DNA from: an uncultured Methylococcaceae bacterium
GTDB lineage: Bacteria; Pseudomonadota; Gammaproteobacteria; Methylococcales; Methylomonadaceae
Assembly (NCBI GenBank): GCA_903903765.1
Contig: CAIVAH010000165.1
Location: forward strand, 1 to 6,898
Direction: 5' to 3'
Length of the DNA stretch: 6,898 nucleotides
Positions 1 through 6,547 of this stretch are shown one piece after another. Under the pieces are notes generated by a model. The model saw only the letters and a list, made by a program, of their open reading frames with translations, was not told where the DNA came from and searched no databases. A program made the translations under genes and the position numbers. The stretch's first letter is position 1; each line of letters starts with the position of its first letter.

Positions 1-104
1 ACTTAAAATCGCCGACAATTTTGCACACATTATAAAAAATAATATCAAAAAAACCACAAGCTATTGTAATAGTAAAATTAAAAATAAAACACACAAAATA
101 TAAT

Positions 105-1133
105 TTAACAAATTCTTGGTAGAGGATCATCCTCTAACTCTTGTAAGATTCGCTCGCCCCCCAACTCCGTTTCTATAAAGGCATGCGCTCTCCCCAACTC
201 GATCTGACCAACAACTCTAGCATCAACATACCCCAATGCGTGTAATTTAAGGACAGCAATTTCGGCACACTCAGGTGCTACAACAGCTAGTACTCGCCCT
301 TCACAAGCCATATAAAGCGGATCGTAACCCAACAAATCACACACAACTTTTGTTTGCTGATTATAGGGGATTCTCGCTTCATATAGACGCACTGATTGCC
401 TAACTGCTTGAGAAATTTCATGTGCAATAGTTGCAACACCGCCCCTCGTTGGGTCACGCATAAAACGTAAGCCATCAATTTCCATTAAGGCTTCCGTAAT
501 AGGTAAAACTGAGGCTGCATCAGATTTTAAACTCCCCATTAAGCCAAACTGCTCTCTAGCTAATAACACTGCAGTACCATGATCCCCTGCAGTTCCGCTT
601 AACAGAAGCATATCACCCACTTGAATTCTATGTAATCCTATAATCTGCTTAGTCAAACGTTGACCCATGCCTGTGGTGGCCAAATAAACTCCACCACCTT
701 GACCACGTCGTAAAATTTTTGTATCACCCGCAACAACTTTTACACCACATTCAACACAAGCTCGAGCCAAACTAGCAACTATTCTATCAAGTACTGATAT
801 TTCAAAACCTTCCTCAATAAAAGCATTCAATGTTAGATACAATGGCTTAGCACCGGATACAGCCAAATCATTAACAGTACCGTGCACGGCTAAACTACCA
901 ATATTACCTCCGGGAAATTCTAAAGGCTCAACGGTAAAACCATCTGTAGTCATCATTATGTCACCTAGAGCAACATCAAATGGCAAGTAAGCCGCATCAG
1001 TGTTTATATCTAAGAGCTCATTCTTTAAGTGTTTTGCAAAAACTTGCTCAATTAATTCTCGCATTAATCGCCCGCCATTTCCATGTGCCAGCCGAATCGT
1101 TTGATCCCTATATATAGATTCTTTTAAGTGCAT
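105..1133 (-). CDS. hypE: Hydrogenase expression/formation protein HypE
   Basis: HypE makes the cyanide ligands of the [NiFe]-hydrogenase active site. HypF carbamoylates its C-terminal cysteine, HypE dehydrates the product to a thiocyanate with ATP, and the CN group passes to iron on HypC-HypD; all of this is cytoplasmic. The sequence ends in the diagnostic PLPRIC, so the acceptor cysteine is present. Other family marks, numbered from the chosen start, are LAHGNGGRLM (residues 15-24), TTDGFTVEPLEFPGGNIG (62-79), GDTK (136-139) and RDPTRGGV (226-233), the PurM/SelD-type ATP-binding fold. I chose the ATG at 1131-1133 (342 aa). A GTG at 1194-1196 would add 21 residues with no resemblance to the family; neither start has a strong Shine-Dalgarno sequence. 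The gene is complete and divergent from the aldolase gene. No hypA-D or hypF lies next to it on the upstream side. Function is near certain; only the start is open. Confidence 0.95.
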   Translation of the reverse strand: MHLKESIYRDQTIRLAHGNGGRLMRELIEQVFAKHLKNELLDINTDAAYLPFDVALGDIMMTTDGFTVEPLEFPGGNIGSLAVHGTVNDLAVSGAKPLYLTLNAFIEEGFEISVLDRIVASLARACVECGVKVVAGDTKILRRGQGGGVYLATTGMGQRLTKQIIGLHRIQVGDMLLLSGTAGDHGTAVLLAREQFGLMGSLKSDAASVLPITEALMEIDGLRFMRDPTRGGVATIAHEISQAVRQSVRLYEARIPYNQQTKVVCDLLGYDPLYMACEGRVLAVVAPECAEIAVLKLHALGYVDARVVGQIELGRAHAFIETELGGERILQELEDDPLPRIC

Positions 1134-1180
1134 AAATTTCTTATATGTATAAATAAAACTTAGCCGATCAAACCTTGAAT

Positions 1181-1189
1181 TGCTAAAAT
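1181..1189 (+). promoter_or_regulatory. Candidate extended -10 promoter element for the aldolase gene
   Basis: TGCTAAAAT reads as an extended -10 (TGn followed by TAAAAT, five of six matches to TATAAT). It lies about 29 bp before the aldolase ATG, which would give a leader of roughly 20 nt. No recognisable -35 hexamer sits 16-18 bp upstream, which an extended -10 can tolerate. This is inference from sequence alone. Confidence 0.3.
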
Positions 1190-1205
1190 CATCCACTACT
1201 CAATT

Positions 1206-1209
1206 AGGA
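1206..1209 (+). promoter_or_regulatory. Ribosome binding site of the aldolase gene
   Basis: AGGA lies 8 nt before the ATG at 1218. It is one of the few recognisable Shine-Dalgarno sequences in the window and supports that start. Confidence 0.6.
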
Positions 1210-1217
1210 ATATAAAG

Positions 1218-1892
1218 ATGTTTGAGCTTTATCTAGATACCACCGATATCGTGCAACTTACTCGTTTTAATAAAGCATTACCGCTAAAAGGTATTACTAC
1301 CAACCCAACCATCTTAGCTAAATCAGGACGGGGGCTTAAAGAAAACTTAAAGCTTTGTGCTGAGATTTTAGGAACAGAAGCGCGTTTTCATGTCCAAACA
1401 ATTAGCAAATCAACTGCAGACATCATTAAAGAAGCAGAACAACTTTATAACTTGCCCTACGATATAGTCGTCAAAATACCCGCTACGGAAATAGGTATAG
1501 CCGCTATAAAACAACTCAATAACACGCCAATCAAAGTACTTGCAACGGCGATCTATTCAGTTCAACAAGGTTTCCTCGCCGGTTTAGCTGGAGCTGATTA
1601 TCTGGCGCCCTATGTTAATCGAATTGAAACAATGGGCACTAACGGAATTGCCGTGGTAGCTGACATACAACTACTTATTAAACAACACAACTTAAAGTCC
1701 GTTTTATTACCCGCCAGTTTTAAAAACACTCATCAAGTCATAGAAATACTAAAGCTAGGTGTTGGCGCAATAACATTACCACCTGACGTAACGGACCAAC
1801 TATTTGGTCACCCAACTGTGCAACCGGCTGTTAATCAGTTTGAAAATGACTGGAAAAAAATATTTGACAATAAACTGAGTTACGAAACCTAA
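1218..1892 (+). CDS. fsa: Fructose-6-phosphate aldolase (FSA/TalC family)
   Basis: This is a small class I aldolase of the transaldolase superfamily. FSA enzymes cleave fructose 6-phosphate to dihydroxyacetone and glyceraldehyde 3-phosphate; TalC relatives act as transaldolases in the pentose phosphate pathway. The 224-aa length fits the FSA/TalC group, not the ~315-aa TalB group. The Schiff-base lysine is Lys86 in DIVVKIPAT. Asp7 (YLDTTD), TTNP (27-30), Asn29, Arg135 (APYVNRI) and Ser167 (PASFK) match the E. coli FsaA active site with an offset of one, as I recall that sequence. Gln60 and Tyr132 are the FSA-type residues, where true transaldolases have Glu and usually Phe, so I favour aldolase activity. 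The start at 1218 has AGGA 8 nt upstream. The gene is divergent from hypE, and its stop overlaps the ygjP stop by 4 bp. Transaldolase (TalC) remains the alternative name. Confidence 0.9.
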   Translation: MFELYLDTTDIVQLTRFNKALPLKGITTNPTILAKSGRGLKENLKLCAEILGTEARFHVQTISKSTADIIKEAEQLYNLPYDIVVKIPATEIGIAAIKQLNNTPIKVLATAIYSVQQGFLAGLAGADYLAPYVNRIETMGTNGIAVVADIQLLIKQHNLKSVLLPASFKNTHQVIEILKLGVGAITLPPDVTDQLFGHPTVQPAVNQFENDWKKIFDNKLSYET

Positions 1893-2392
1893 TGGGGTTT
1901 ACCGAAGAGATCCAACTGAGTCAGATATAAGCGTAAATCAAACTCGAGTTGATGATAACGCGGTTCCATATAATCACACAACTTATAAAAAGCCTTATTA
2001 TGATCTTTTTCTTTAAGATGTGCTAATTCATGAACAACGATCATTCTTAAAAAATCAACTGGGCATTTTTTAAATACAGCACCTATACGGATTTCATTTT
2101 TAGACTTTAATTGATTACCTTGCACCCTAGACACAAAAGTATGCAACCCTAAGGCGTGATGCACCAAATCAATTTTATCATCATAAATCACTTTACTAAG
2201 CGGATTAGACTGCTTTAAATATTGACTCTTTAAATCCATCACATAACGATATAAAGCCTTATCAGTCTTAACTTCGTGACCCAGCGGATATTTCTTTAAA
2301 AGAAAGTCATTCAACTTATCCGCTTCAATCAACTTAATAACTTGGTCTTGTATATTTGCCGAATAACCAGCCAGATACTTTAAAGTTTGCAT
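1889..2392 (-). CDS. ygjP: YgjP-type zinc metallopeptidase domain protein (DUF45/M48-like)
   Basis: This is a predicted cytoplasmic zinc-dependent metallopeptidase of the YgjP/DUF45 family, related to the WLM and SprT-like peptidases. Its substrate is not established. The motif HELAHLKEKDH at residues 121-131 supplies His121 and His125 as zinc ligands, Glu122 as the general base and probably His131 as the third ligand; NKAFY follows, as is typical. The segment ALGLHTFVSRVQG (80-92) and the C-terminal MEPRYHQLEFDLRLYLTQL (142-160) are also family-like. At 167 aa it has the length I recall for E. coli YgjP, so it is full length. No signal peptide or membrane helix is visible. It lies 7 bp downstream of the DUF5710-like gene on the same strand, so the two are probably co-transcribed. 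Its stop overlaps the convergent aldolase stop. Family assignment is firm; physiological role is unknown. Confidence 0.9.
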   Translation of the reverse strand: MQTLKYLAGYSANIQDQVIKLIEADKLNDFLLKKYPLGHEVKTDKALYRYVMDLKSQYLKQSNPLSKVIYDDKIDLVHHALGLHTFVSRVQGNQLKSKNEIRIGAVFKKCPVDFLRMIVVHELAHLKEKDHNKAFYKLCDYMEPRYHQLEFDLRLYLTQLDLFGKPH

Positions 2393-2399
2393 TTAAAAT

Positions 2400-2699
2400 C
2401 TATTCCCAAGGTGGCTTATCACCATCATAAGCCACAAAATTAGAGTTAACCGGAAAAGTTATAACACCCGTCATATGTTTGACTTGATTTAAAACCGAAT
2501 TCTCTGGATTGTTAAGATGTAATTTTATAGCATCTAACTCCTCAGTACCGCTGGGCAAACGCCAAGCCTCAAACGCAGCCAAATCAATATTAGCAGGTAC
2601 ATACCATTTTTTTTGCACCGGATCCCATCGAGCACCCAATGCCTTAACCGCATCTTTTTGCGCATAACTGACATTAAGATAGGTTTTAGTCTGATTCAT
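2400..2699 (-). CDS. Small DUF5710-like domain protein
   Basis: This is a 99-aa protein of unknown function. Residues 7-35 resemble the DUF5710 domain: YLNVSYAQKDAVKALGARWD followed by KKWYVP. That short aromatic and basic module is found alone and as an N-terminal part of some plasmid primase/TraC-like proteins, which hints at nucleic-acid work but does not show it. The rest (50-99) is not recognised and ends in the acidic-aromatic tail YDGDKPPWE. No catalytic motif, membrane helix or signal peptide is visible. I chose the ATG at 2697-2699. The frame stays open to an ATG at 2769-2771 (123 aa), but the extra 24 residues precede the domain, look unlike the family, and would put the start codon inside the candidate Pho box of phoB. 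Neither start has a clear Shine-Dalgarno sequence. It is followed after 7 bp by ygjP and diverges from phoB. Confidence 0.75.
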   Translation of the reverse strand: MNQTKTYLNVSYAQKDAVKALGARWDPVQKKWYVPANIDLAAFEAWRLPSGTEELDAIKLHLNNPENSVLNQVKHMTGVITFPVNSNFVAYDGDKPPWE

Positions 2700-2764
2700 A
2701 ATATAGGATAGATAATTTTCTGCAATGTCTGCTATTGTAAATGATAGCGATCTAAGTCGCCATA

Positions 2765-2782
2765 TTGTCATAATAGAGTAAT
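2765..2782 (+). promoter_or_regulatory. Candidate Pho box (PhoB operator) upstream of phoB
   Basis: TTGTCATAATAGAGTAAT resembles the 18-bp Pho box, two CTGTCAT repeats 11 bp apart. The first half-site TTGTCAT matches six of seven bases. The spacer AATA is suitably AT-rich. The second half-site GAGTAAT matches only four of seven. It ends 11 bp before the -10 hexamer, in the place of the -35 region, which is the arrangement at known PhoB-activated sigma-70 promoters. Autoregulation of phoB is well known in E. coli; here it is inferred. Confidence is limited by the weak second repeat. Confidence 0.45.
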
Positions 2783-2790
2783 AGGCTGTT

Positions 2791-2799
2791 TGATATAAT
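2791..2799 (+). promoter_or_regulatory. Extended -10 element of the phoBR promoter
   Basis: TGATATAAT is a perfect extended -10: TG, one base, then the full TATAAT consensus at 2794-2799. It lies 30 bp before the phoB ATG, so transcription should begin near 2806 with a leader of only about 24 nt. No good -35 hexamer is present at 17 bp, which fits activation by PhoB bound at the preceding candidate Pho box. Confidence 0.65.
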
Positions 2800-2810
2800 G
2801 GTTGTTACCA

Positions 2811-2844
2811 ATGTTTAATTTTAATCAATATGTCTAATTTTAAT
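2811..2844 (+). repeat. Imperfect 15-bp direct repeat spanning the phoB start
   Basis: ATGTTTAATTTTAAT (2811-2825) recurs as ATGTCTAATTTTAAT (2830-2844), 14 of 15 bases identical, with a 19-bp period. The second copy contains the phoB start codon. The first copy begins an out-of-frame eight-codon ORF (MFNFNQYV, stop at 2835-2837) that runs across the phoB ATG. It may be a small tandem duplication or low-complexity coincidence; no function is demonstrated. Confidence 0.5.
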
Positions 2845-3522
2845 ATTCTTGTTGTAGAAGATGAAGATGCCATCAGAGAAATGCTCATGATGGTACTAGA
2901 GCAAGCTGGTTTTGTGGCTTTTGCTGCTGCAGATGCAGAAGAAGCTCAAAAATATCTAGATGACAGAGTACATGACCTCATTTTGCTCGATTGGATGCTA
3001 CCAGGTATTAGTGGAGTTGAATGGGCTAGACGTTTAAAAAAAGAAGCCGTTTATAAAGATATCCCTATTATCTTGTTAACTGCGCGCGGTGAAGAAGAAG
3101 ATAAAGTCAAAGGCCTAGAAATTGGTGCTGATGATTATATGACTAAACCATTTTCACCTAAAGAACTCATCGCCAGAATCAGAGCAGTATTACGTAGAAG
3201 CGGTAAAATTCAGGGTCAAGCTCAAATATTCTTAGGTGATTTAACGCTGGATACCGAACAACACAGACTGACTATCGGTGAGAAGCAATTAGAAGTAAGT
3301 CCCACAGAATTCCGTCTCATGCATTTTTTCATGACACACCCAGATAAAGTCTATACCCGCACCCAATTGTTAGATCAAGTTTGGGGACGCAGTGTCTATA
3401 TCGAAGAACGCACAATCGATGTACATATCCGCCGCTTAAGAAAAATACTTGAAGAACATGGTCGTGAAGATTTAGTTCAAACTGTAAGAGGCTTTGGCTA
3501 TCGTTTCTCCTTAGTAGAATAA
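2830..3522 (+). CDS. phoB: Phosphate regulon response regulator PhoB
   Basis: PhoB is the DNA-binding response regulator that activates phosphate-starvation genes when PhoR phosphorylates it. The receiver domain (residues 4-120) has the acidic pocket Glu10-Asp11, the phospho-acceptor Asp54 in LLDWMLPG, Thr84 in LLTARG and Lys106 in TKPFSPKEL. The OmpR-type winged-helix domain spans about 134-230, with SPTEFRLM, the recognition-helix region RTIDVHIRRLRK and the final wing TVRGFGYRF. At 230 aa it matches the E. coli length (229). The ATG at 2830 has no visible Shine-Dalgarno sequence; the leader is short and almost purely A/T. It is the first gene of an operon with phoR, 3 bp downstream. The pairing with a PhoR-type kinase and the domain-level similarity make PhoB much likelier than another OmpR-family regulator. 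Confidence 0.95.
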   Translation: MSNFNILVVEDEDAIREMLMMVLEQAGFVAFAAADAEEAQKYLDDRVHDLILLDWMLPGISGVEWARRLKKEAVYKDIPIILLTARGEEEDKVKGLEIGADDYMTKPFSPKELIARIRAVLRRSGKIQGQAQIFLGDLTLDTEQHRLTIGEKQLEVSPTEFRLMHFFMTHPDKVYTRTQLLDQVWGRSVYIEERTIDVHIRRLRKILEEHGREDLVQTVRGFGYRFSLVE

Positions 3523-3525
3523 AAC

Positions 3526-4800
3526 ATGCGCGTTTGGGAACGAGAAATTACCGGGATTATCCTGTTATTACTCATTACTGTCATAGTGGGTGGCATAACA
3601 GGGCATATTATTGCCGGTTTATTTTTATTAATGCTAAGCATTATCGTTATTCAATTCCTGCAAATTAATCGCTTCGAAAAATGGATTAGGAACGGTGGAC
3701 GTGGTAATTACCCAAAAACAAAAGGTGTTTGGGAAGACATTTATTATCATGTGTACCGCATTAAAAAAAGTGAAAAACGCCGCAAAAAGAAACTCCGTAA
3801 CATTATTGATCAATTTAGACAATCAACAGAAGCGCTCCCCAATGCAGTTGTCATATTAGGTCCTCATGATGAAATTGACTGGGCAAATAAAGCAGCCAGA
3901 GATGTATTTGGTTTAAAAACCTCTGACAAAGGTCAACGCATTCCCAATTTAATTCGATTTCCTGAATTTAACCGCTATTTAAGATCAAGAAACTACAAAG
4001 ACTCCGTTATTTTACCCTCACCCGTTGACAACAGAGTTGCACTTGAAGTTAAGGTAATAGGCTATGGCGCAGGATTGCGCTTATTAATAGCCCAAGATAT
4101 TACCCAATTTAAAAAAATGGAACGCATGCGCAAGGATTTCGTGGCCAACGTGTCTCATGAATTAAGAACTCCACTTACAGTCCTTAAAGGCTACATTGAA
4201 ACATTACAAGACATGGATGACGAGCACTCACCACTCCTGACCAACTCATTTATCCAAATGCAAGGCCAAACCGAACGCATGCAACATTTGGTTGATGATT
4301 TATTGTTATTAGCCCGCTTAGAAACCCAACAGAATAAAACTAGTTGCGTCAATGTTCCCTCCTTATTGACGCAAATTTGTAATGAAAGTGATAGCTTAGG
4401 AAAATTAAAAAACCGTATTCAGCTCACTTTAGAATCATCTGCTAGTATAGTGGGTGAGGAGCAAGAATTACGCAGCGCATTTACCAATTTGGTTAGCAAT
4501 GCTCTTAAATACTCAACTGAAGACTCGATTGTAAAAGTACGGTGGTATCAGGACAATTACTTCATAATCTTAGACGTTGAAGATAAAGGCGAAGGCATCT
4601 CAAATGCCGACATTCCTAGAATTACTGAACGTTTTTACCGAGTTGAAACTAAACGCCACAAAAAAGTGAATGGAACAGGTCTTGGTTTAGCGATAGTTAA
4701 ACATGTACTGATGAGACATGATGCACATCTTAATATTACCAGCGAAATATCTGTCGGCAGTTGTTTTAGTTGTCACTTCCCCATCAGAAGACTGTGTTAA
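3526..4800 (+). CDS. phoR: Phosphate regulon sensor histidine kinase PhoR
   Basis: PhoR is an inner-membrane histidine kinase that phosphorylates PhoB in low phosphate and dephosphorylates it when phosphate is ample, taking its signal through the Pst transporter and PhoU. Two hydrophobic helices at residues about 9-24 and 27-46 are joined by only a few residues, so there is almost no periplasmic sensor, as in E. coli PhoR. A basic linker (79-91, KRRKKKL) leads to a PAS domain at about 100-190. The H-box FVANVSHELRTPLTVLKGY carries His211. The ATPase domain shows the N-box Asn325 (NLVSNALKYS), G1 (DKGEG, 353-357), the F-box ERFYRVE (368-374) and G2 GTGLGLAIVKH (383-393). All catalytic elements are present. 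The 424-aa length is close to that of E. coli. Translation probably couples to phoB. No phoU or pst gene follows; the stop abuts the convergent oxidoreductase gene. Confidence 0.95.
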   Translation: MRVWEREITGIILLLLITVIVGGITGHIIAGLFLLMLSIIVIQFLQINRFEKWIRNGGRGNYPKTKGVWEDIYYHVYRIKKSEKRRKKKLRNIIDQFRQSTEALPNAVVILGPHDEIDWANKAARDVFGLKTSDKGQRIPNLIRFPEFNRYLRSRNYKDSVILPSPVDNRVALEVKVIGYGAGLRLLIAQDITQFKKMERMRKDFVANVSHELRTPLTVLKGYIETLQDMDDEHSPLLTNSFIQMQGQTERMQHLVDDLLLLARLETQQNKTSCVNVPSLLTQICNESDSLGKLKNRIQLTLESSASIVGEEQELRSAFTNLVSNALKYSTEDSIVKVRWYQDNYFIILDVEDKGEGISNADIPRITERFYRVETKRHKKVNGTGLGLAIVKHVLMRHDAHLNITSEISVGSCFSCHFPIRRLC

Positions 4801-6402
4801 TTATTTACTAAGCATTGATAACGCCACAGCTTCAGCAACTTTAATTCCATCTACAGCTGCAGAAAGTATCCCTCCCGCATAGCCTGCACCTTCTCCGGCA
4901 GGATACAAACCTTGCGTATTAATACTTTCACACCGCTCATTACGTTTTATACGAATAGGTGATGATGTGCGCGTCTCAACCCCTGTTAAAACAGCATCCG
5001 CCATGGCAAAGCCTTTAATTTTTTTATCAAACGCCGGCAAAGCTTCTCGTATTGCCTCTATCGCATAATCAGGCAAAGCTGTACGTAAATCACCCAACTT
5101 AACACCCGGCGTATAAGAAGGCTGAACAGAACCTAACGCTACAGAAGGTTTATTAGTTAGAAAATCACCAACTAGTTGCCCCGGCGCTTGATAAGTCTCC
5201 CCACCCAATACATAAGCCCTAGCCTCTAACTGCCTCTGTAAATCGATACCTGCTAACGGGTGCCCCGGATAATCTTCTGGTGTTATGCCCACCACAATAC
5301 CACTGTTAGCATTGCGCTCATTACGAGAATACTGACTCATACCATTAGTGACTACATGCCCCACTTCTGAAGTCGCTGCAACCACAGTACCACCCGGACA
5401 CATACAAAAACTATACACTGCCCGGCCATTTTTACAGTGATGCACTAATTTATAATCCGCCGCACCTAATAGCGGATGGCCTGCATATTTACCAAATCGA
5501 CATTTATCAATCAAAGATTGCGGATGCTCTATTCTAAATCCTACAGAAAAAGGTTTAGCCTCAATATAAACGCCCTTTTCATAAAGCATCTTAAAAGTAT
5601 CTCGTGCACTATGTCCTACTGCTAAGACCACATGCTGACTATTTAATAACTCACCATTAGCCAAGGTAACACCCGTTACCTGACCTTGCTCTATATTAAG
5701 CGTTTCTACTCGACTCTGAAAACGAATCTCTCCACCCAATGCCTCAATAGTCGCACGCATTTGTTCAACCATAGACACTAATTTAAAAGTCCCGATATGG
5801 GGTTTGCTAACATGCAAAATTTCAGGAGGTGCACCGGCTTTAACGAACTCGGTTAACACTTTTCGACCATAATGATTAGGGTCTTTAATCTGCGTATAAA
5901 GTTTACCATCAGAAAAAGTACCTGCCCCACCCTCACCAAATTGCACATTAGACTCGGGATTAAAAATACTTTTACGCCACAAACCAAAAGTATCTTTAGT
6001 GCGCTCTCTTACCTCTTTACCGCGTTCTAAAATAATTGGCTTAAAACCCATTTGCGCCAAAATTAACCCCACAAACAAACCACACGGCCCCATACCAATC
6101 ACAATCGGCCGCTCTGATAAATGTTCAGGCGCATGTGTGACGAACTTATAGTGAGTATCCGGCGATAAGGTAATATTAGATTCTGCATCTAAATTAGCCA
6201 AGTACGCCTCTTGATCACTTATTTCAACATCTAAAGTGTAAACCAGAAAAATATCAGTTTTTTTTCTAGCATCATGGCCTTGACGAAACACCTTATAAGC
6301 AAGCAGTTGCTCAGTTTTAATACCTAAGCGTTTAAGAATAGCGTGTTTTAGGTCAGCTTCTGAATGATCTAAGGGGAGTTTAAGCTCGGTAATTCTTAAC
6401 AT
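4801..6402 (-). CDS. NAD(P)/FAD-dependent oxidoreductase, COG2509 family
   Basis: This is an uncharacterised flavoprotein of the COG2509 family (FAD-dependent dehydrogenases). It is predicted to be cytoplasmic; substrate and pathway are unknown. Numbered from the chosen start (533 aa), an N-terminal domain of about 95 residues begins MLRITELKLPLDHSE and includes FRQGHDARKK. The Rossmann FAD-binding motif VIGMGPCGLF (101-110) follows, with the ribose-binding acid Glu126 in ILERG. Family segments then appear in order: FGEGGAGTFSDGKL (155-168), VVLAVGHSARDT (258-269), YSFCMCPGG (330-338) with its paired cysteines, and the C-terminal FAD motif YPAGEGAGYAGGI (500-512). It looks intact. I chose the ATG at 6400-6402 because the family begins MLRIT or close to it; an ATG at 6424-6426 adds eight residues, and neither has a clear Shine-Dalgarno sequence. 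It is convergent with phoR with zero spacer and appears to be a single-gene transcript. Confidence 0.88.
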   Translation of the reverse strand: MLRITELKLPLDHSEADLKHAILKRLGIKTEQLLAYKVFRQGHDARKKTDIFLVYTLDVEISDQEAYLANLDAESNITLSPDTHYKFVTHAPEHLSERPIVIGMGPCGLFVGLILAQMGFKPIILERGKEVRERTKDTFGLWRKSIFNPESNVQFGEGGAGTFSDGKLYTQIKDPNHYGRKVLTEFVKAGAPPEILHVSKPHIGTFKLVSMVEQMRATIEALGGEIRFQSRVETLNIEQGQVTGVTLANGELLNSQHVVLAVGHSARDTFKMLYEKGVYIEAKPFSVGFRIEHPQSLIDKCRFGKYAGHPLLGAADYKLVHHCKNGRAVYSFCMCPGGTVVAATSEVGHVVTNGMSQYSRNERNANSGIVVGITPEDYPGHPLAGIDLQRQLEARAYVLGGETYQAPGQLVGDFLTNKPSVALGSVQPSYTPGVKLGDLRTALPDYAIEAIREALPAFDKKIKGFAMADAVLTGVETRTSSPIRIKRNERCESINTQGLYPAGEGAGYAGGILSAAVDGIKVAEAVALSMLSK

Positions 6403-6547
6403 AGCAACTAATAAAATTTTATCCATGAAACGGGTATTTAATCAGTTGCATTTTACAGCAAGTTAATACAAAAACTATAAACTTCCCAAAACAGTCAATA
6501 AGTCAAATAGGGGTTATAACTTTATCTAACAAACACACTCTAATTAA

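Noticed and set aside
42..72. Possible hypE terminator (CTATT-GT-AATAG with a T-run on the minus strand)
   Set aside because: The stem is only five A/T-rich pairs with a two-base loop, and the T-run begins several bases away, so it would not make a convincing intrinsic terminator.
287..478. 63-codon minus-strand frame
   Set aside because: It lies wholly inside hypE in another frame and has no family features.
1134..1196. N-terminal extension of HypE from a GTG at 1194-1196
   Set aside because: The 21 added residues do not resemble HypE, the start is GTG without a Shine-Dalgarno sequence, and it would cross the likely aldolase promoter. The ATG at 1131-1133 fits the family length.
2700..2771. 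Longer start of the DUF5710-like gene at 2769-2771
   Set aside because: The added 24 residues precede the domain without similarity, and the start codon would lie inside the candidate Pho box. It is not excluded, since neither start has a good ribosome binding site.
3634..3822. 62-codon frame antisense to phoR
   Set aside because: It is a shadow of a strongly supported gene, with no ribosome binding site or recognisable protein.
6493..6506. Tandem AGTCAA repeat, considered as a second Pho box
   Set aside because: The period is 8 bp rather than 11 and the repeat lacks the TGTCA core, so PhoB binding is not supported.
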